NCBI GenBank assembly: GCA_965247435.1
Contig: OZ252019.1
Coordinates: 4,526,001 to 4,590,000 of the forward strand
DNA from: Ilyomonas sp965247435
GTDB taxonomy: Bacteria; Bacteroidota; Bacteroidia; Chitinophagales; Chitinophagaceae
Reading direction: 5' to 3'
Length of the DNA: 64,000 bases
Shown in pieces: positions 1-9,939 of this stretch; position 1 is the stretch's first letter, and the number at the start of each line of letters is the position of its first letter. Made by a program: the position numbers and the translations under genes. The notes under the pieces were generated by a model. The model made no database searches and was not told the DNA's origin. It saw only the letters and a list, made by a program, of their open reading frames with translations.

Positions 1-354
1 TATACCAAAAAAATATTTCTTGCACTTTACCGGTGCGCAGCTCTTTTTTTTAATAAATAATAATGTAGCAGCAGCGGGCTGCTTGCTTACGGTTTTCTTT
101 ATGAAGCCATTCAGGTTTTAATGGTTTAAATAAAAATTGTTTTTTAAAGCCGTTATCCCGCCATCAGCAGCATCGCGGCCAACATTTACAACTTAAAACA
201 GGCTGATATTTTTCCTTACGGTTGAAATAACGAACCAAAATTGCCTCAAAATAAAAACGCTGAATAATTTCTATAGATACCCGGAACCACCTGAATGTAA
301 CGCAATATCAATATTTTAACAAATAGCAAACATATAGATGCTTCTACTAATACC
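1..354. other. Intergenic stretch with no recognised gene
   Basis: No convincing coding frame, RNA gene or strong terminator is visible here. The stretch lies downstream of the minus-strand PBP1C gene. The alpha-2-macroglobulin gene that often accompanies pbpC is not seen, at least not within these bases. Confidence 0.6.
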
Positions 355-2715
355 TTACCTGCTTTTTTCTTTATCCAGAATTTCAAAATGCCGGGTTATA
401 CTTTCTCCTCCTTCATCTACTACCGTAATAGTATGGCTGCCCGGTGCAGGATTTACAGCCATCTGGTGAAATTGCACCGTAGTGCCTATGTATTGCTCAT
501 CTAAATGCCAGAAAATCTTATTGCCATTGCCCCGGTGGGTTGCCGTAAATACCGTGCGGCCCCGCTCGCCGCTTACTTCCAGGGGTACATAAATATTTGC
601 ACCCTCTTCGGGGTAAATAATATCAAGCGTTTTAGTACTGCTTTCAGTACAGCCTTGCCTAAAAAGCGGTAATGGCTTGTACGCCGCATGCTTTTGACGG
701 TAGTAATACTCCATCGTTGGTGGCAGCACAAACCACGAGCGGTGCTGTATCTGCGAGGAAGCTTCACAATTTGCCGTTACCTGGTACGCGCCGGTTCTAT
801 CTAAATGTATTATACGATGGTAAGGACACAAAACAGCATTTACAGCACTGCTGCTCACCAATAAGGTATCCACATCTGTACAGTCAGGCCCTGCTTTGTA
901 ACCACTCTGAGAACAAACCGGCAGGTAGATGAACCCGCTTTGCGGCGGCTTAAACCAGGACGATGGCGGCAGGGTCCGGAAGATATCGAAAAGTATAGGC
1001 GCGGCCGTGCTGATGCCGGTAAGTCCCGGCCGGCCTTCGCCGGTAGTGTTGCCTACCCACACTACCACACAGTATTTTGGCGTAAGCCCGATAGCCCAGC
1101 CATCTCTAAAACCAAAGGAGGTACCTGTTTTCCAGGCAATATGCTGTGCCGATGAAAAATAACTCCAGAGCCCTTCTTCGCCCGGCCGCATCACTTCGTT
1201 CATTGCATTGAACGTATGCCAGATGGAAGGATAGTCGAACAGAGGTTGCCGGTCGTTAGTTTCCGTTTTTACAGCCGTACGACCACCGACAATTGCAGGC
1301 GCATAACACTTCGGCATAAACCAATCCCGGCTGTTCCATTTTCCTTTATTAGCAGCCCCGTGCAGGTACATCCGCGCGAGGCTGCTATATACGCCGGCAA
1401 GGTCATAAGGCGTTATTTCGCACCCCCCGAGAATAAGGCTCATTCCGTAGTTGTCTGCAGGCCGGTTAAGCGTAGTAAAACCGCACTGCTTCAGCACATC
1501 GTAAAAACGCTGGTATTTGTACTGCTGCAACATTTTTACCGCCGGGATGTTGAGGCTGCGGGCGAGTGCACGGTTTGCCGGCACGGCGCCATCATAACCA
1601 AGGTCGTAATTCTGCGGTGCATAGCTGCCAATCTGCGTAGGAATATCCGGTATTAACTGCCGGGGCAGCAAACTGCCTTCGGTAAGCAATGCCGCATACA
1701 GCAATGGCTTCAGCGTGCTGCCGGGGCTTCGCGGCGCTGCCAGCACATCCACATCACTTTCCAGCGCCGAATCGCCCGGCTGGTAGATATTGCCTACATA
1801 AGCCAGGACATTACCTGATTCAATCTCTACTACCATGGCGGCGGCATTGCGCACACCGTTACCTTTTAACTCGTTATGGTGCAAAGCCAGTATCCGGCTT
1901 ACTTCCTGCTGCAGGGCAATATCAACGGTGGTTTGTATGCCTGTATTACCTGCCATTTTATACCGGTGCAGCGATGCATATTCTTTTTTAAACCGGTCGA
2001 GCAGGTGCGGCGCCAGTTGTGGTAATGCTTTGGGCGCACCGGGCAGGGGCTCCAGTTTGGCTAAGTAGCAGGTGGTGGTGTCAATTATTTTATCCGTAAG
2101 CAGCCGGCTTATCAATGCGTTCCTTTTGCGCAGCAATACATCCGCGTTTTTGCCCGGATGCACCAAAGAAGGCGCATTGGGCAGTACAGCCAGCGCTGCA
2201 CATTCGCCCCAGCTTAACTGCTGCGCACTACAGCCATAATACCGCCATGCAGCGGCATCGAGCCCCACTACGTTGCTGCCGAAAGGTGCATTGGAAGCAT
2301 ACAAAGCAAGAATACTGTTTTTAGAATAGGAACATTCGAGGCGCACTGCAAGAACTGTTTCGGTCAATTTATTCCACCACGAGCGGTTGCTGTGCTGCCT
2401 GCTCATTCGTGCCACCTGCATGGTTAATGTACTGCCGCCGCTTACTACTTTTTTGTTATCAATATTTTTAACAACAGCCCTTGCCAGTGCAACAGGATCA
2501 ACACCGAAATGATAGTTAAACCGCTTGTCTTCGAAAGCGATAATGCATTGCTTAAATTTTTCCGGTACGGCAGCATCGTATGGAAAACGCCATTGCCCGT
2601 CGGCAGCTATGGAAGCGTTTAATAAATTGCCCTTTTTATCGGTGATGACAAAGCTGGAAGGTGCATTGAATAATGTATGCGGTAAGGAGCACCAAAACCA
2701 GAGCAGGAGCAGCAT
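355..2715 (-). CDS. pbpC: Penicillin-binding protein 1C (bifunctional glycosyltransferase/transpeptidase)
   Basis: Class A penicillin-binding protein that polymerises and cross-links peptidoglycan at the outer face of the inner membrane. A hydrophobic N-terminus (membrane anchor) is followed by a GT51 domain with EDKRFNYHFGVD (near residue 62) and GGSTLTMQ (near 92). The transpeptidase domain has SxxK in GSTLKP, SxN as SLN and KTG in AWKTGT. The last ~90 residues match the BiPBP_C domain typical of PBP1C. The length (786 aa) fits the family. Start: upstream of this ATG the frame stays open and encodes a strongly basic run (KQRRNRRRLKW) before the membrane segment, with no ATG, GTG or TTG visible. 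Translation may therefore begin further upstream at an unusual codon, near 2790. Confidence 0.93.
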   Translation of the reverse strand: MLLLLWFWCSLPHTLFNAPSSFVITDKKGNLLNASIAADGQWRFPYDAAVPEKFKQCIIAFEDKRFNYHFGVDPVALARAVVKNIDNKKVVSGGSTLTMQVARMSRQHSNRSWWNKLTETVLAVRLECSYSKNSILALYASNAPFGSNVVGLDAAAWRYYGCSAQQLSWGECAALAVLPNAPSLVHPGKNADVLLRKRNALISRLLTDKIIDTTTCYLAKLEPLPGAPKALPQLAPHLLDRFKKEYASLHRYKMAGNTGIQTTVDIALQQEVSRILALHHNELKGNGVRNAAAMVVEIESGNVLAYVGNIYQPGDSALESDVDVLAAPRSPGSTLKPLLYAALLTEGSLLPRQLIPDIPTQIGSYAPQNYDLGYDGAVPANRALARSLNIPAVKMLQQYKYQRFYDVLKQCGFTTLNRPADNYGMSLILGGCEITPYDLAGVYSSLARMYLHGAANKGKWNSRDWFMPKCYAPAIVGGRTAVKTETNDRQPLFDYPSIWHTFNAMNEVMRPGEEGLWSYFSSAQHIAWKTGTSFGFRDGWAIGLTPKYCVVVWVGNTTGEGRPGLTGISTAAPILFDIFRTLPPSSWFKPPQSGFIYLPVCSQSGYKAGPDCTDVDTLLVSSSAVNAVLCPYHRIIHLDRTGAYQVTANCEASSQIQHRSWFVLPPTMEYYYRQKHAAYKPLPLFRQGCTESSTKTLDIIYPEEGANIYVPLEVSGERGRTVFTATHRGNGNKIFWHLDEQYIGTTVQFHQMAVNPAPGSHTITVVDEGGESITRHFEILDKEKSR

Positions 2716-2952
2716 AGCAGTAAACCATTTCAGCCGGCGCCGGTTGCGGCGCTGCTTAAAAAAAGATTTGATATGTTGTAAAGCGGGATGGATAAATTGA
2801 TTTTATTTTATATTTGTTTACTTACTGCTTTATGAACTTTACAAATTTGCTGGCGCCGCCTGCTTTCTTACTAAACAATTTTTATTTAATCCACATTGAA
2901 GTTCTTGTCAAAAATTATAAATGCCGGCCAAACTAAAACAAGCTAACTGTAC

Positions 2953-5040
2953 ATGCGAACGTACGCCTATATCGGTTTAAAAAAAGTACCGGCTGCGCGT
3001 CTGCTGCTGGCACTAATGACTGGCATTCTGCTGGAATGGTACGGCAACCTGCCGCTTGCCGTTGCAGGTACTGTAAGCATTGCTGCAGCAGTACTCACAA
3101 TATGTTATGCCTTACTGCCACCTTATAAAAAGTTTAAGCTGCAATGGCTGCAGGGCATTTTTGTACTGGTGCTCTTTGCTGCCACCGGGGCGTTACTTAC
3201 CTATTTCAACAATATACAACACGAGCCGGCCTGGTACGAAAAGCAATACGATAAAGGTGCTGTTATTATTGCCACACTGGAAGAGCCGCTGGTGGAAAAG
3301 GCTAAAACTTTTAAAGCGATTGCCAGGGTAACTGCCGTGCAAAATAAAGGAACGCGCCGGCAGGCCAGGGGCAGTGTTATACTGTATTTTAAAAAAGACA
3401 GCGCGTTGCAGCAAATAGGTTATGGCTCGCAGATAGCTTTCTGTAAACCCGCCCAAACAATACAAAATACAGGCAATCCCGGCGGCTTTAACTACCAGCG
3501 TTATATGCTGTTCCAGGGCATTACCGGCCAGGTGTACCTGCAGCCGGGCGACTATGTTGTTGTACCGGGAAAAGAGGTACCGGCCTTCCCGCTTTTTCTG
3601 CAGCAGGTACGAACAGCAGTAATTACCGCGCTGCAAACTTATATACCGGGTAAAAAGGAACAAGGCGTTGCAGAAGCCCTGCTCATTGGCTATCGGAACG
3701 ACCTCGATAAGCAATTGGTGCAATCGTACAGCAATACCGGGGTAGTGCATATTATTGCTATCAGCGGCCTGCACCTCGGTATGATTTACGGCGTCCTGGT
3801 GTGGTTGTTTTCTCCTTTTAAAAACCGGCGTTGGTATAAGTTTGCAGTGCCACCCCTGATATTGCTGGTTCTCTGGATGTTTACTTTTATTGCAGGTGCG
3901 GTACCTTCTATCGTGCGCTCGGCAGTGATGTTCAGCTTTATTGCGGGCGGCGAATGCCTGCAGCGCAAAGCCAACATCTACAATACGCTGGCTGCTTCCG
4001 CGCTCTGCCTGCTTATTTACAACCCTTTTTACCTGTGGGATGTCGGCTTTCAGTTATCCTATACCGCTGTTCTCAGCATCGTCGTATTTATGAAGCCTGT
4101 ATATAACTGGTTCTATATCGAAAACCAACTGCTGGATACAATATGGAAACTGGCTGCCACCAATATTGCGGCGCAGGTATTTACCTTGCCGGTAGTGCTG
4201 TTTTATTTTCACCAGTTGCCGCTGCTTTTTCTGCTCACCAACCTTATTGTCGTGCCCCTCTCCACGATCATTTTATTTATAGAAATATTCCTCCTTACCG
4301 TAGCCAAATGGGTATGGCTGGCTACCCTTACCGGCAAGGCTACAGCCTGGCTGCTGTGGCTGATGAACAGCTTTATTGAGTATGTGGAGCAATGGCCTTT
4401 CGCGGTATGGCAATATATAAAAATGGATATCTTCCAGGCAATCGTTTTATTCCTCGTTATCCTGCTGCTGGCGTGGTGGCTGCTGGCCAAAGCGCCGAAA
4501 GTGTTGCCGTATGCAATTGCCTTGCTGCTTGTTCTTACAACCTATACCGGCGTTGATATTTTCGAAGCAAAAAAGCAGCATAAGCTGGTTGTGTATAACG
4601 TGCCTAAGCAAACTGCCATTGATGTTGTACAGGGCAGCGAATGCACAACGTGGATGACCGCAGGCATTGGGCACGACAACCTGTTGCAAAATTTTTATAT
4701 AAAGCCCTCCCGCATCCTGTTGCGTTGTATGCCTGTGCAGCTTCATACGCTTACCGCCGGAAATTATATCCTGCATACCGGCGATAAAACAATATGTATC
4801 GTCGGCGCTCCGCTTACGGGGCTACCACTTTTAAAGCCGCTGCCAACAGATGTTGTAATCATCACCGGCAACCCTAAGATAACCATCAGCAGGCTGCAAA
4901 CGCTCGTTAGCTGCAGGACAATTATTTTTGATAATACCAATACGCTGTGGAAAATTGAGCAATGGAAGAAAGACTGCAAGCGCCTACATTTGCGCTTCCA
5001 TTGCACAGCGCAGCAAGGCGCTTTTGTAATGGATTTATAG
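2953..5040 (+). CDS. ComEC/Rec2-family membrane protein
   Basis: Polytopic membrane protein related to the DNA-uptake channel ComEC. The N-terminus has three hydrophobic segments followed by a DUF4131-like soluble region (about residues 60-190). The Competence domain begins near residue 225 and carries the hallmark HIIAISGLHLGM, followed by many membrane segments to about residue 515. The last ~170 residues are soluble but lack the HxHxDH metallo-beta-lactamase motif of long ComEC proteins; this reduced C-terminus is common in Bacteroidota. The gene is followed after 34 bp by purH and is probably co-transcribed with it. A role in natural transformation is inferred from the family only. Confidence 0.85.
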   Translation: MRTYAYIGLKKVPAARLLLALMTGILLEWYGNLPLAVAGTVSIAAAVLTICYALLPPYKKFKLQWLQGIFVLVLFAATGALLTYFNNIQHEPAWYEKQYDKGAVIIATLEEPLVEKAKTFKAIARVTAVQNKGTRRQARGSVILYFKKDSALQQIGYGSQIAFCKPAQTIQNTGNPGGFNYQRYMLFQGITGQVYLQPGDYVVVPGKEVPAFPLFLQQVRTAVITALQTYIPGKKEQGVAEALLIGYRNDLDKQLVQSYSNTGVVHIIAISGLHLGMIYGVLVWLFSPFKNRRWYKFAVPPLILLVLWMFTFIAGAVPSIVRSAVMFSFIAGGECLQRKANIYNTLAASALCLLIYNPFYLWDVGFQLSYTAVLSIVVFMKPVYNWFYIENQLLDTIWKLAATNIAAQVFTLPVVLFYFHQLPLLFLLTNLIVVPLSTIILFIEIFLLTVAKWVWLATLTGKATAWLLWLMNSFIEYVEQWPFAVWQYIKMDIFQAIVLFLVILLLAWWLLAKAPKVLPYAIALLLVLTTYTGVDIFEAKKQHKLVVYNVPKQTAIDVVQGSECTTWMTAGIGHDNLLQNFYIKPSRILLRCMPVQLHTLTAGNYILHTGDKTICIVGAPLTGLPLLKPLPTDVVIITGNPKITISRLQTLVSCRTIIFDNTNTLWKIEQWKKDCKRLHLRFHCTAQQGAFVMDL

Positions 5041-5074
5041 GCTTACACATTTCTACATTGCCAACCTTACTTTC

Positions 5075-6601
5075 ATGCAAAAAAAAATTCAGTCTGCACT
5101 CATTTCTGTTTTTTATAAAGATGGCCTGGCGCCCCTTGTACAGGCATTAAACCGCCACGGGATAACCATTTATTCCACCGGCGGCACCCAGAAATTTATA
5201 GAAGAGTTAGGCATTGCCTGCGTGCCGGTAGAAAGCCTTACTGCTTACCCGTCTATATTGGGTGGGCGCGTTAAAACCCTGCATCCATCGGTGTTTGGTG
5301 GCATTCTCGGGCGCCGCGATGTGCTGCAGGATGTGGACGAAATGAAGCAATACAACATCCCGGAAATAGACCTGGTGATTGTGGACCTGTACCCTTTTGA
5401 AGAAACACTGCGCAATACTGATGACGAAAAATCCATCATCGAAAAAATTGACGTCGGCGGTCCTTCCATGATACGCGCTGCCGCCAAGAATTTTAGAGAC
5501 GTAGCCGTGATTGCCGACAAAGCAGATTACGGGCAACTGGAAACTTTACTGCGCATCAATATGGGCTACACCAGCCTCGAAGAGCGCAAGGCCTTTGCCG
5601 CCAAAGCTTTTGAAGTAGTTATGAATTATGATATTGCGATCAGCAACTATTTTAATAAAGACACCGCGCCTCTTTCTACCGCCAGGCAACACCTGCGCTA
5701 TGGCGAAAACCCGCACCAGAAAGCTAACTTTTTGGGTGATTTGTCTGCCATATTTGACCAGTTGCACGGCAAGGAATTATCGTATAACAACCTGGTAGAT
5801 GTGGATGCCGCCATTCAGTTGATTAATGAGTTCCCCGACGAAGGGGCGACGACGGGCAGCAACAGCACATTCGCCATTATCAAGCACACCAATGTATGCG
5901 GTATTGCGCAGCGCAACACTGTAAAAGAAAGCTGGGACGCTGCCTTGGCCGGCGATCCGGAAAGTGCTTTTGGCGGCGTGCTGGTAAGCAATAATACTAT
6001 TGATAAGGCTACGGCCGAAGCCATTAATGAGTTGTTTTTTGAAGTGCTGATTGCACCTGATTTCAACGAGGAAGCGCTAACGGTTTTAAAGGGCAAGAAG
6101 AACCGCATCCTGCTGCAACTGCACCGGCAGCCTAAACTAAAGCGCGAGCAATACAAATCTTTGCTGAATGGCATGCTGCTGCAGGATATGGATGAAGGCA
6201 ATTACGCCGACTGGAAAGAAGCCGGCGGCCGGGCAGCTACCGAAGCAGAACGGGCCGACCTGGAGTTTGCGAATATTGTATGCAAACACCTGAAAAGTAA
6301 TGCGATTGCACTGGTACGGAACAAGCAACTGATCGGTAAAGGCTGCGGGCAAACCAGCCGCATAGATTCGCTGCGGCAAAGTATAGACAAAGCAGAACAA
6401 TTCCATTTTGACCTGCATGGCGCCGTACTGGCGTCCGATGCTTTTTTCCCGTTTAATGATTGCGTGCAAATGGCCCATGCCGAAGGCATCGAAGCCTTTA
6501 TCCAGCCCGGCGGCTCTATCCGCGATAAAGACAGTATTGAATATTGCGTAAAACATAATCTTGCAATGGTAATGACCGGGCTCCGGCATTTTAAACATTA
6601 A
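5075..6601 (+). CDS. purH: Bifunctional AICAR transformylase/IMP cyclohydrolase PurH
   Basis: Catalyses the last two steps of de novo IMP synthesis: formyl transfer from 10-formyl-THF to AICAR, then ring closure. The N-terminal MGS-like cyclohydrolase domain (residues 1 to ~130) shows STGGTQKFIEELG and GGRVKTLHPSVFGGIL. The C-terminal transformylase domain contains LRYGENPHQKA, IKHTNVCGIA and, at the end, FIQPGGSIRDKDSIEYC. The length of 508 aa is normal. The ATG at 5075 follows the comEC-like stop by 34 bp. A lipoprotein gene follows after 12 bp, suggesting an operon of three genes. Cytoplasmic and almost certainly essential for purine prototrophy. Confidence 0.98.
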   Translation: MQKKIQSALISVFYKDGLAPLVQALNRHGITIYSTGGTQKFIEELGIACVPVESLTAYPSILGGRVKTLHPSVFGGILGRRDVLQDVDEMKQYNIPEIDLVIVDLYPFEETLRNTDDEKSIIEKIDVGGPSMIRAAAKNFRDVAVIADKADYGQLETLLRINMGYTSLEERKAFAAKAFEVVMNYDIAISNYFNKDTAPLSTARQHLRYGENPHQKANFLGDLSAIFDQLHGKELSYNNLVDVDAAIQLINEFPDEGATTGSNSTFAIIKHTNVCGIAQRNTVKESWDAALAGDPESAFGGVLVSNNTIDKATAEAINELFFEVLIAPDFNEEALTVLKGKKNRILLQLHRQPKLKREQYKSLLNGMLLQDMDEGNYADWKEAGGRAATEAERADLEFANIVCKHLKSNAIALVRNKQLIGKGCGQTSRIDSLRQSIDKAEQFHFDLHGAVLASDAFFPFNDCVQMAHAEGIEAFIQPGGSIRDKDSIEYCVKHNLAMVMTGLRHFKH

Positions 6602-6613
6602 GCCCATTGTTGA

Positions 6614-7300
6614 ATGAAATATGCAGCAGCCATTTTTTGTATTGTACTGTTAGCTGCCTGCAAACCAAAACCGGCAGTTGTGCAAAACCCGTATTTTGAA
6701 GGTTTTACAGAGTCGGACATACGCTACTACCCCGATTCTGCGGCAGACTTAAAAATGCTGGAGCTGTACGGTGGCACCAAAGCAGTGACGTATATAAAAG
6801 ACGGCTTTACTACAAGGGTTTATTACAACCAAAACAACATTATTGTTAGAAGAGAGCTCTACAACCGCGATTCGCTGAAGCTTTATTTTTATTCCGGTAA
6901 TGCAGATACTATTTCTTACATAGACGTTACCAACGGCAGTACCGCAAAGATTACTTCATTTAAGCAGTTGCCACTTAAGGCTATTCTCGGGCATTACTGC
7001 AAGGGCGTTGCCATAGATATGCAGATCTATACGCCTTACCGGGAGGAGCCGATTAATGAAGCCTACGAATATTTTTTTGATACTTCCGATCGTTTAATGC
7101 CTGCGATGTATGAAGGCAATAAATACGGCAATTATGATGAGTTGTTCCGGTTGTATCCCTATATCAATTTGGAAATTAAAAATGTAAGTGCTTTAATGCA
7201 TGCAACAGTTGTAATGACGGCCACCCGCATTGTAAAAACTAAATTAGACAATACCTTTTTTACATTGCCCCGCAATAAAGTATTTGTAAAAACCTACTGA
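6614..7300 (+). CDS. Putative lipoprotein, function unknown
   Basis: Product of 228 aa with a short lipoprotein signal peptide ending in the lipobox LLAAC (Cys16), so it is probably attached to a membrane facing the periplasm. The mature part is mixed alpha/beta in composition with no membrane segment and no motif I recognise. Start is the ATG 12 bp after the purH stop, which implies co-transcription with comEC-like and purH. No function is assigned. Confidence 0.8.
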   Translation: MKYAAAIFCIVLLAACKPKPAVVQNPYFEGFTESDIRYYPDSAADLKMLELYGGTKAVTYIKDGFTTRVYYNQNNIIVRRELYNRDSLKLYFYSGNADTISYIDVTNGSTAKITSFKQLPLKAILGHYCKGVAIDMQIYTPYREEPINEAYEYFFDTSDRLMPAMYEGNKYGNYDELFRLYPYINLEIKNVSALMHATVVMTATRIVKTKLDNTFFTLPRNKVFVKTY

Positions 7301-7400
7301 ACAGTGCCTGCCGGATAAAAGCGGCGATCGTATATTGTTACTTATGTAATAAACACTGCCTTATCTGATACATCACCTGCAATAGAAAATACAACATGCT

Positions 7401-7661
7401 ATGACGGTGGAAGAGGTGCGGGCAATTATTGATACAGAGCTTAAATCAGAACCTGACATCACAAATGTGTTTGGCCTTGATTTAACTCACTGCTTAAGGG
7501 TTCCTGTAAAACAAAAATATAAAAACAACCCTGAAGACGATGAGCTGTATGAGTTATGGACAGTTTTAGAAGAGGGCGGGGGCAAAGATGGTTACAAAAT
7601 TTATTTCGATGAAGAAGCCAATATGTTTGGCCTTGCTATAAGTTCTGATACAGAAGCCTAA
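7401..7661 (+). CDS. Small acidic hypothetical protein
   Basis: An 86-aa acidic cytoplasmic protein with no signal peptide or membrane segment. It contains the stretches ITNVFGLDLTHCL and YELWTVLEEGGGKDGYKI and looks like a real, compact globular domain from its even codon use. I do not recognise the family. It stands alone, 100 bp after the lipoprotein gene and before a broken small gene (7849-8172), so the two may be remains of one accessory islet. Confidence 0.65.
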   Translation: MTVEEVRAIIDTELKSEPDITNVFGLDLTHCLRVPVKQKYKNNPEDDELYELWTVLEEGGGKDGYKIYFDEEANMFGLAISSDTEA

Positions 7662-7848
7662 TCAACATTGGTTATTACGGCTCATTTCTCAAAACACTTT
7701 ATTCCATGTAAATTGAGGGCAGCGGCTAACAACGCATTTGATAAACGCCGGCCAAGCAATATCATGCGAACATTTTATCTTTATTCAACAAAAGTCATTT
7801 ATAAGCTAAAAAGCACCGGATGCCTTTTCCGGTCTTTATGCTGGTTTG

Positions 7849-8172
7849 ATGATTGAACAATTACCGGTTGAAATGAATAAGGTGGAAAACGATTTTATAC
7901 AAAATGAAAAAGCTGCGCAGCGGCATGGCATAACGCTGCTGCCCAGGCTTAATGCTATTGATTTTGTGAAGCAATGTGAGCAGCATTCAATAAAAATTTT
8001 AGGTATAGACGGCTTCTACTTCAAAGGAAAAACTATTTAACCAGGTTTAGAGAACAGTATTGACTTTACGTCTGAAAGTCAACTTATGCGTTCAGAGACT
8101 TATAGGGAAAGCATAGAGTTCGTAGCGAAAAGAGAAGATGATTTGTTTTATAAAGTTGTATGTGACGCTTAA
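7849..8172 (+). pseudogene. Small hypothetical gene interrupted by one in-frame TAA
   Basis: From ATG 7849 the frame reads 63 codons to TAA at 8038-8040. It then continues without any shift for 43 more codons (PGLENSIDFTSESQ through DLFYKVVCDA) to TAA at 8170-8172. The sequence across the stop (GKTI-stop-PGLENSIDF) has the amino-acid composition of one continuous protein, and CAA to TAA would be the simplest change. Either this is a recent nonsense mutation or the shorter 63-codon product is made. The intact protein would be ~107 aa, acidic and cytoplasmic, of no family I can name. Confidence 0.6.
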
Positions 8173-8250
8173 AAGTTATCTTTTCTATATGCTGCGAAAA
8201 GTTGCCGCAGTGGTTTAACAACAACAGGAGTAAACTAAAAAGAAGATTCA

Positions 8251-9669
8251 TTGAAAATTTTACTTACCGGCGTTACCGGCTATATCGGTCAGCGACTGTT
8301 GCCGGTGCTGCTGCAAAACGGCCACGAGGTGGTTTGCTGTGTGCGGGATAAAAACAGGTTTATCAATAAATATCCTTCTGAAAATCTTACGGTAATAGAA
8401 GCCGATTTTTTACAAAAAGAAAGTTTACAAACGATTCCGGCCGACATTAAAGCAGCTTATTATCTTATTCATTCTATGTCCACAGCCACCGGCGATTTTG
8501 AAAAAATGGAGGCCGTTTGCGCCCATAACTTTAAGCAACGGATGCAGGAGACGAGCGCCCGGCAGGTTATTTACCTAAGCGGCATTATCAACGAAAAGGA
8601 ATTATCCAAACACTTGTCGTCGCGCAAAAATGTAGAAACCATATTGGCTGCTTCCAGCTTTGCGCTTACCACCTTAAGGGCCGGTATTATCGTAGGTTCG
8701 GGCAGTGCTTCCTTTGAAATTATCCGCGACTTAGTAGAGAAATTGCCGGTGATGATTACCCCGAAGTGGCTGAAAACAAAATGCCAGCCCATTGCCATTC
8801 GTAACGTGGTAGAGTTTTTAAGCGGGGTAATTGGCAACAGGGAAACGTTTAATAAAAGCTACGATATCGGCGGGCCGGACATACTGACGTATAAGGAAAT
8901 GCTGCTGCGTTTTGCCAGGATCAGGGGACTTAAAAGGAGAATAGTTGTTGTGCCGGTAATGACTCCGAAGATATCATCGTACTGGCTGTATTTTGTTACG
9001 GCTACTTCTTTTGCACTGGCTAAGAACCTGGTGAACAGTATGAAAACAGAAGTGATTTGTACGCCCAATAATTTAAATGAGCTGCTCCATATTGCCTTGA
9101 TTGATTACGACACCTCCATTAAACTTGCCTTCGATAAGATCGAGCAAAACCAGGTGTTATCGAGCTGGAAAGATGCACAAACGAGCAATATTTTCGAGAA
9201 AGGCATCTCGCACTATATTGAAGTGCCGGTGAATGGCTGCTTCAGGGATGTTCGCCGGAGACGGCTTACCGATACCGGGCATTCCCTTGCAAAAATTTGG
9301 CAGATCGGTGGAAAAACAGGCTGGTACTACGGCAACTGGCTTTGGGAAATCAGGGGCTTTTTAGACCAGCTCATTGGTGGTGTGGGTATGCGGAGAGGCC
9401 GGAAAAGTGACACCGATATTGCAGCGGGCGAAGCCCTGGATTTCTGGAGAGTTTTGCTGGCTAATAAAGAAGAAAAAAGATTGCTCCTGTATGCAGAAAT
9501 GAAGCTGCCAGGCGAAGCCTGGCTGGAGTTTAAAATTAGTGAAAACAATATCCTGACTCAAACTGCCACCTTCCGGCCGCTGGGTGTGCCGGGCAGATTG
9601 TACTGGTATGCCGTGCTTCCGTTTCATGGGTTTATTTTCAAAGGAATGATTAACAACATTGCTAAATAA
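8251..9669 (+). CDS. NAD(P)-binding SDR-type protein with DUF2867 domain
   Basis: 472-aa protein starting at TTG 8251; an ATG is absent at the natural N-terminus MKILLTGVTGYIGQRLL. Residues 1 to ~220 form an atypical/extended short-chain dehydrogenase Rossmann domain with the glycine motif TGVTGYIGQ and a YLIHS stretch, similar to YbjT-type NmrA proteins. The C-terminal part (about 300-472, with GGKTGWYYGNWLWEIRGFLDQLIGG) matches the DUF2867 domain commonly fused to it. The substrate is unknown; the family is generally described as an oxidoreductase or quinone-linked protein. The next 975 bp hold only a decayed gene, so it is probably monocistronic. Confidence 0.88.
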   Translation: MKILLTGVTGYIGQRLLPVLLQNGHEVVCCVRDKNRFINKYPSENLTVIEADFLQKESLQTIPADIKAAYYLIHSMSTATGDFEKMEAVCAHNFKQRMQETSARQVIYLSGIINEKELSKHLSSRKNVETILAASSFALTTLRAGIIVGSGSASFEIIRDLVEKLPVMITPKWLKTKCQPIAIRNVVEFLSGVIGNRETFNKSYDIGGPDILTYKEMLLRFARIRGLKRRIVVVPVMTPKISSYWLYFVTATSFALAKNLVNSMKTEVICTPNNLNELLHIALIDYDTSIKLAFDKIEQNQVLSSWKDAQTSNIFEKGISHYIEVPVNGCFRDVRRRRLTDTGHSLAKIWQIGGKTGWYYGNWLWEIRGFLDQLIGGVGMRRGRKSDTDIAAGEALDFWRVLLANKEEKRLLLYAEMKLPGEAWLEFKISENNILTQTATFRPLGVPGRLYWYAVLPFHGFIFKGMINNIAK

Positions 9670-9939
9670 CCGCAGAAACGGAACAACCGGCAAGCATCCA
9701 TTGTAAAGTGGAAAATGAACGACTGCAATACATATTTTCTGGATGCAATAAAACGCTTGTACTGCACAAGCGCATAAGGTTAAAGCTTTATATTATTTTT
9801 CAAACATTGAATCCGGCTTATTCTCCAACCTTTGGTACTGCAACCGGCGCCTGCTGTGCCGTTGATGGCGATGACGCCACCGATGTTGCCTGCAAATTTT
9901 ATGAAAACTCGTTACAGATGCACCTCACGTAAAAATATA

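Noticed and set aside
5207..6607. Long minus-strand frames of 70-156 codons inside purH
   Set aside because: They are antisense shadows of a well-conserved enzyme gene with no features of their own.
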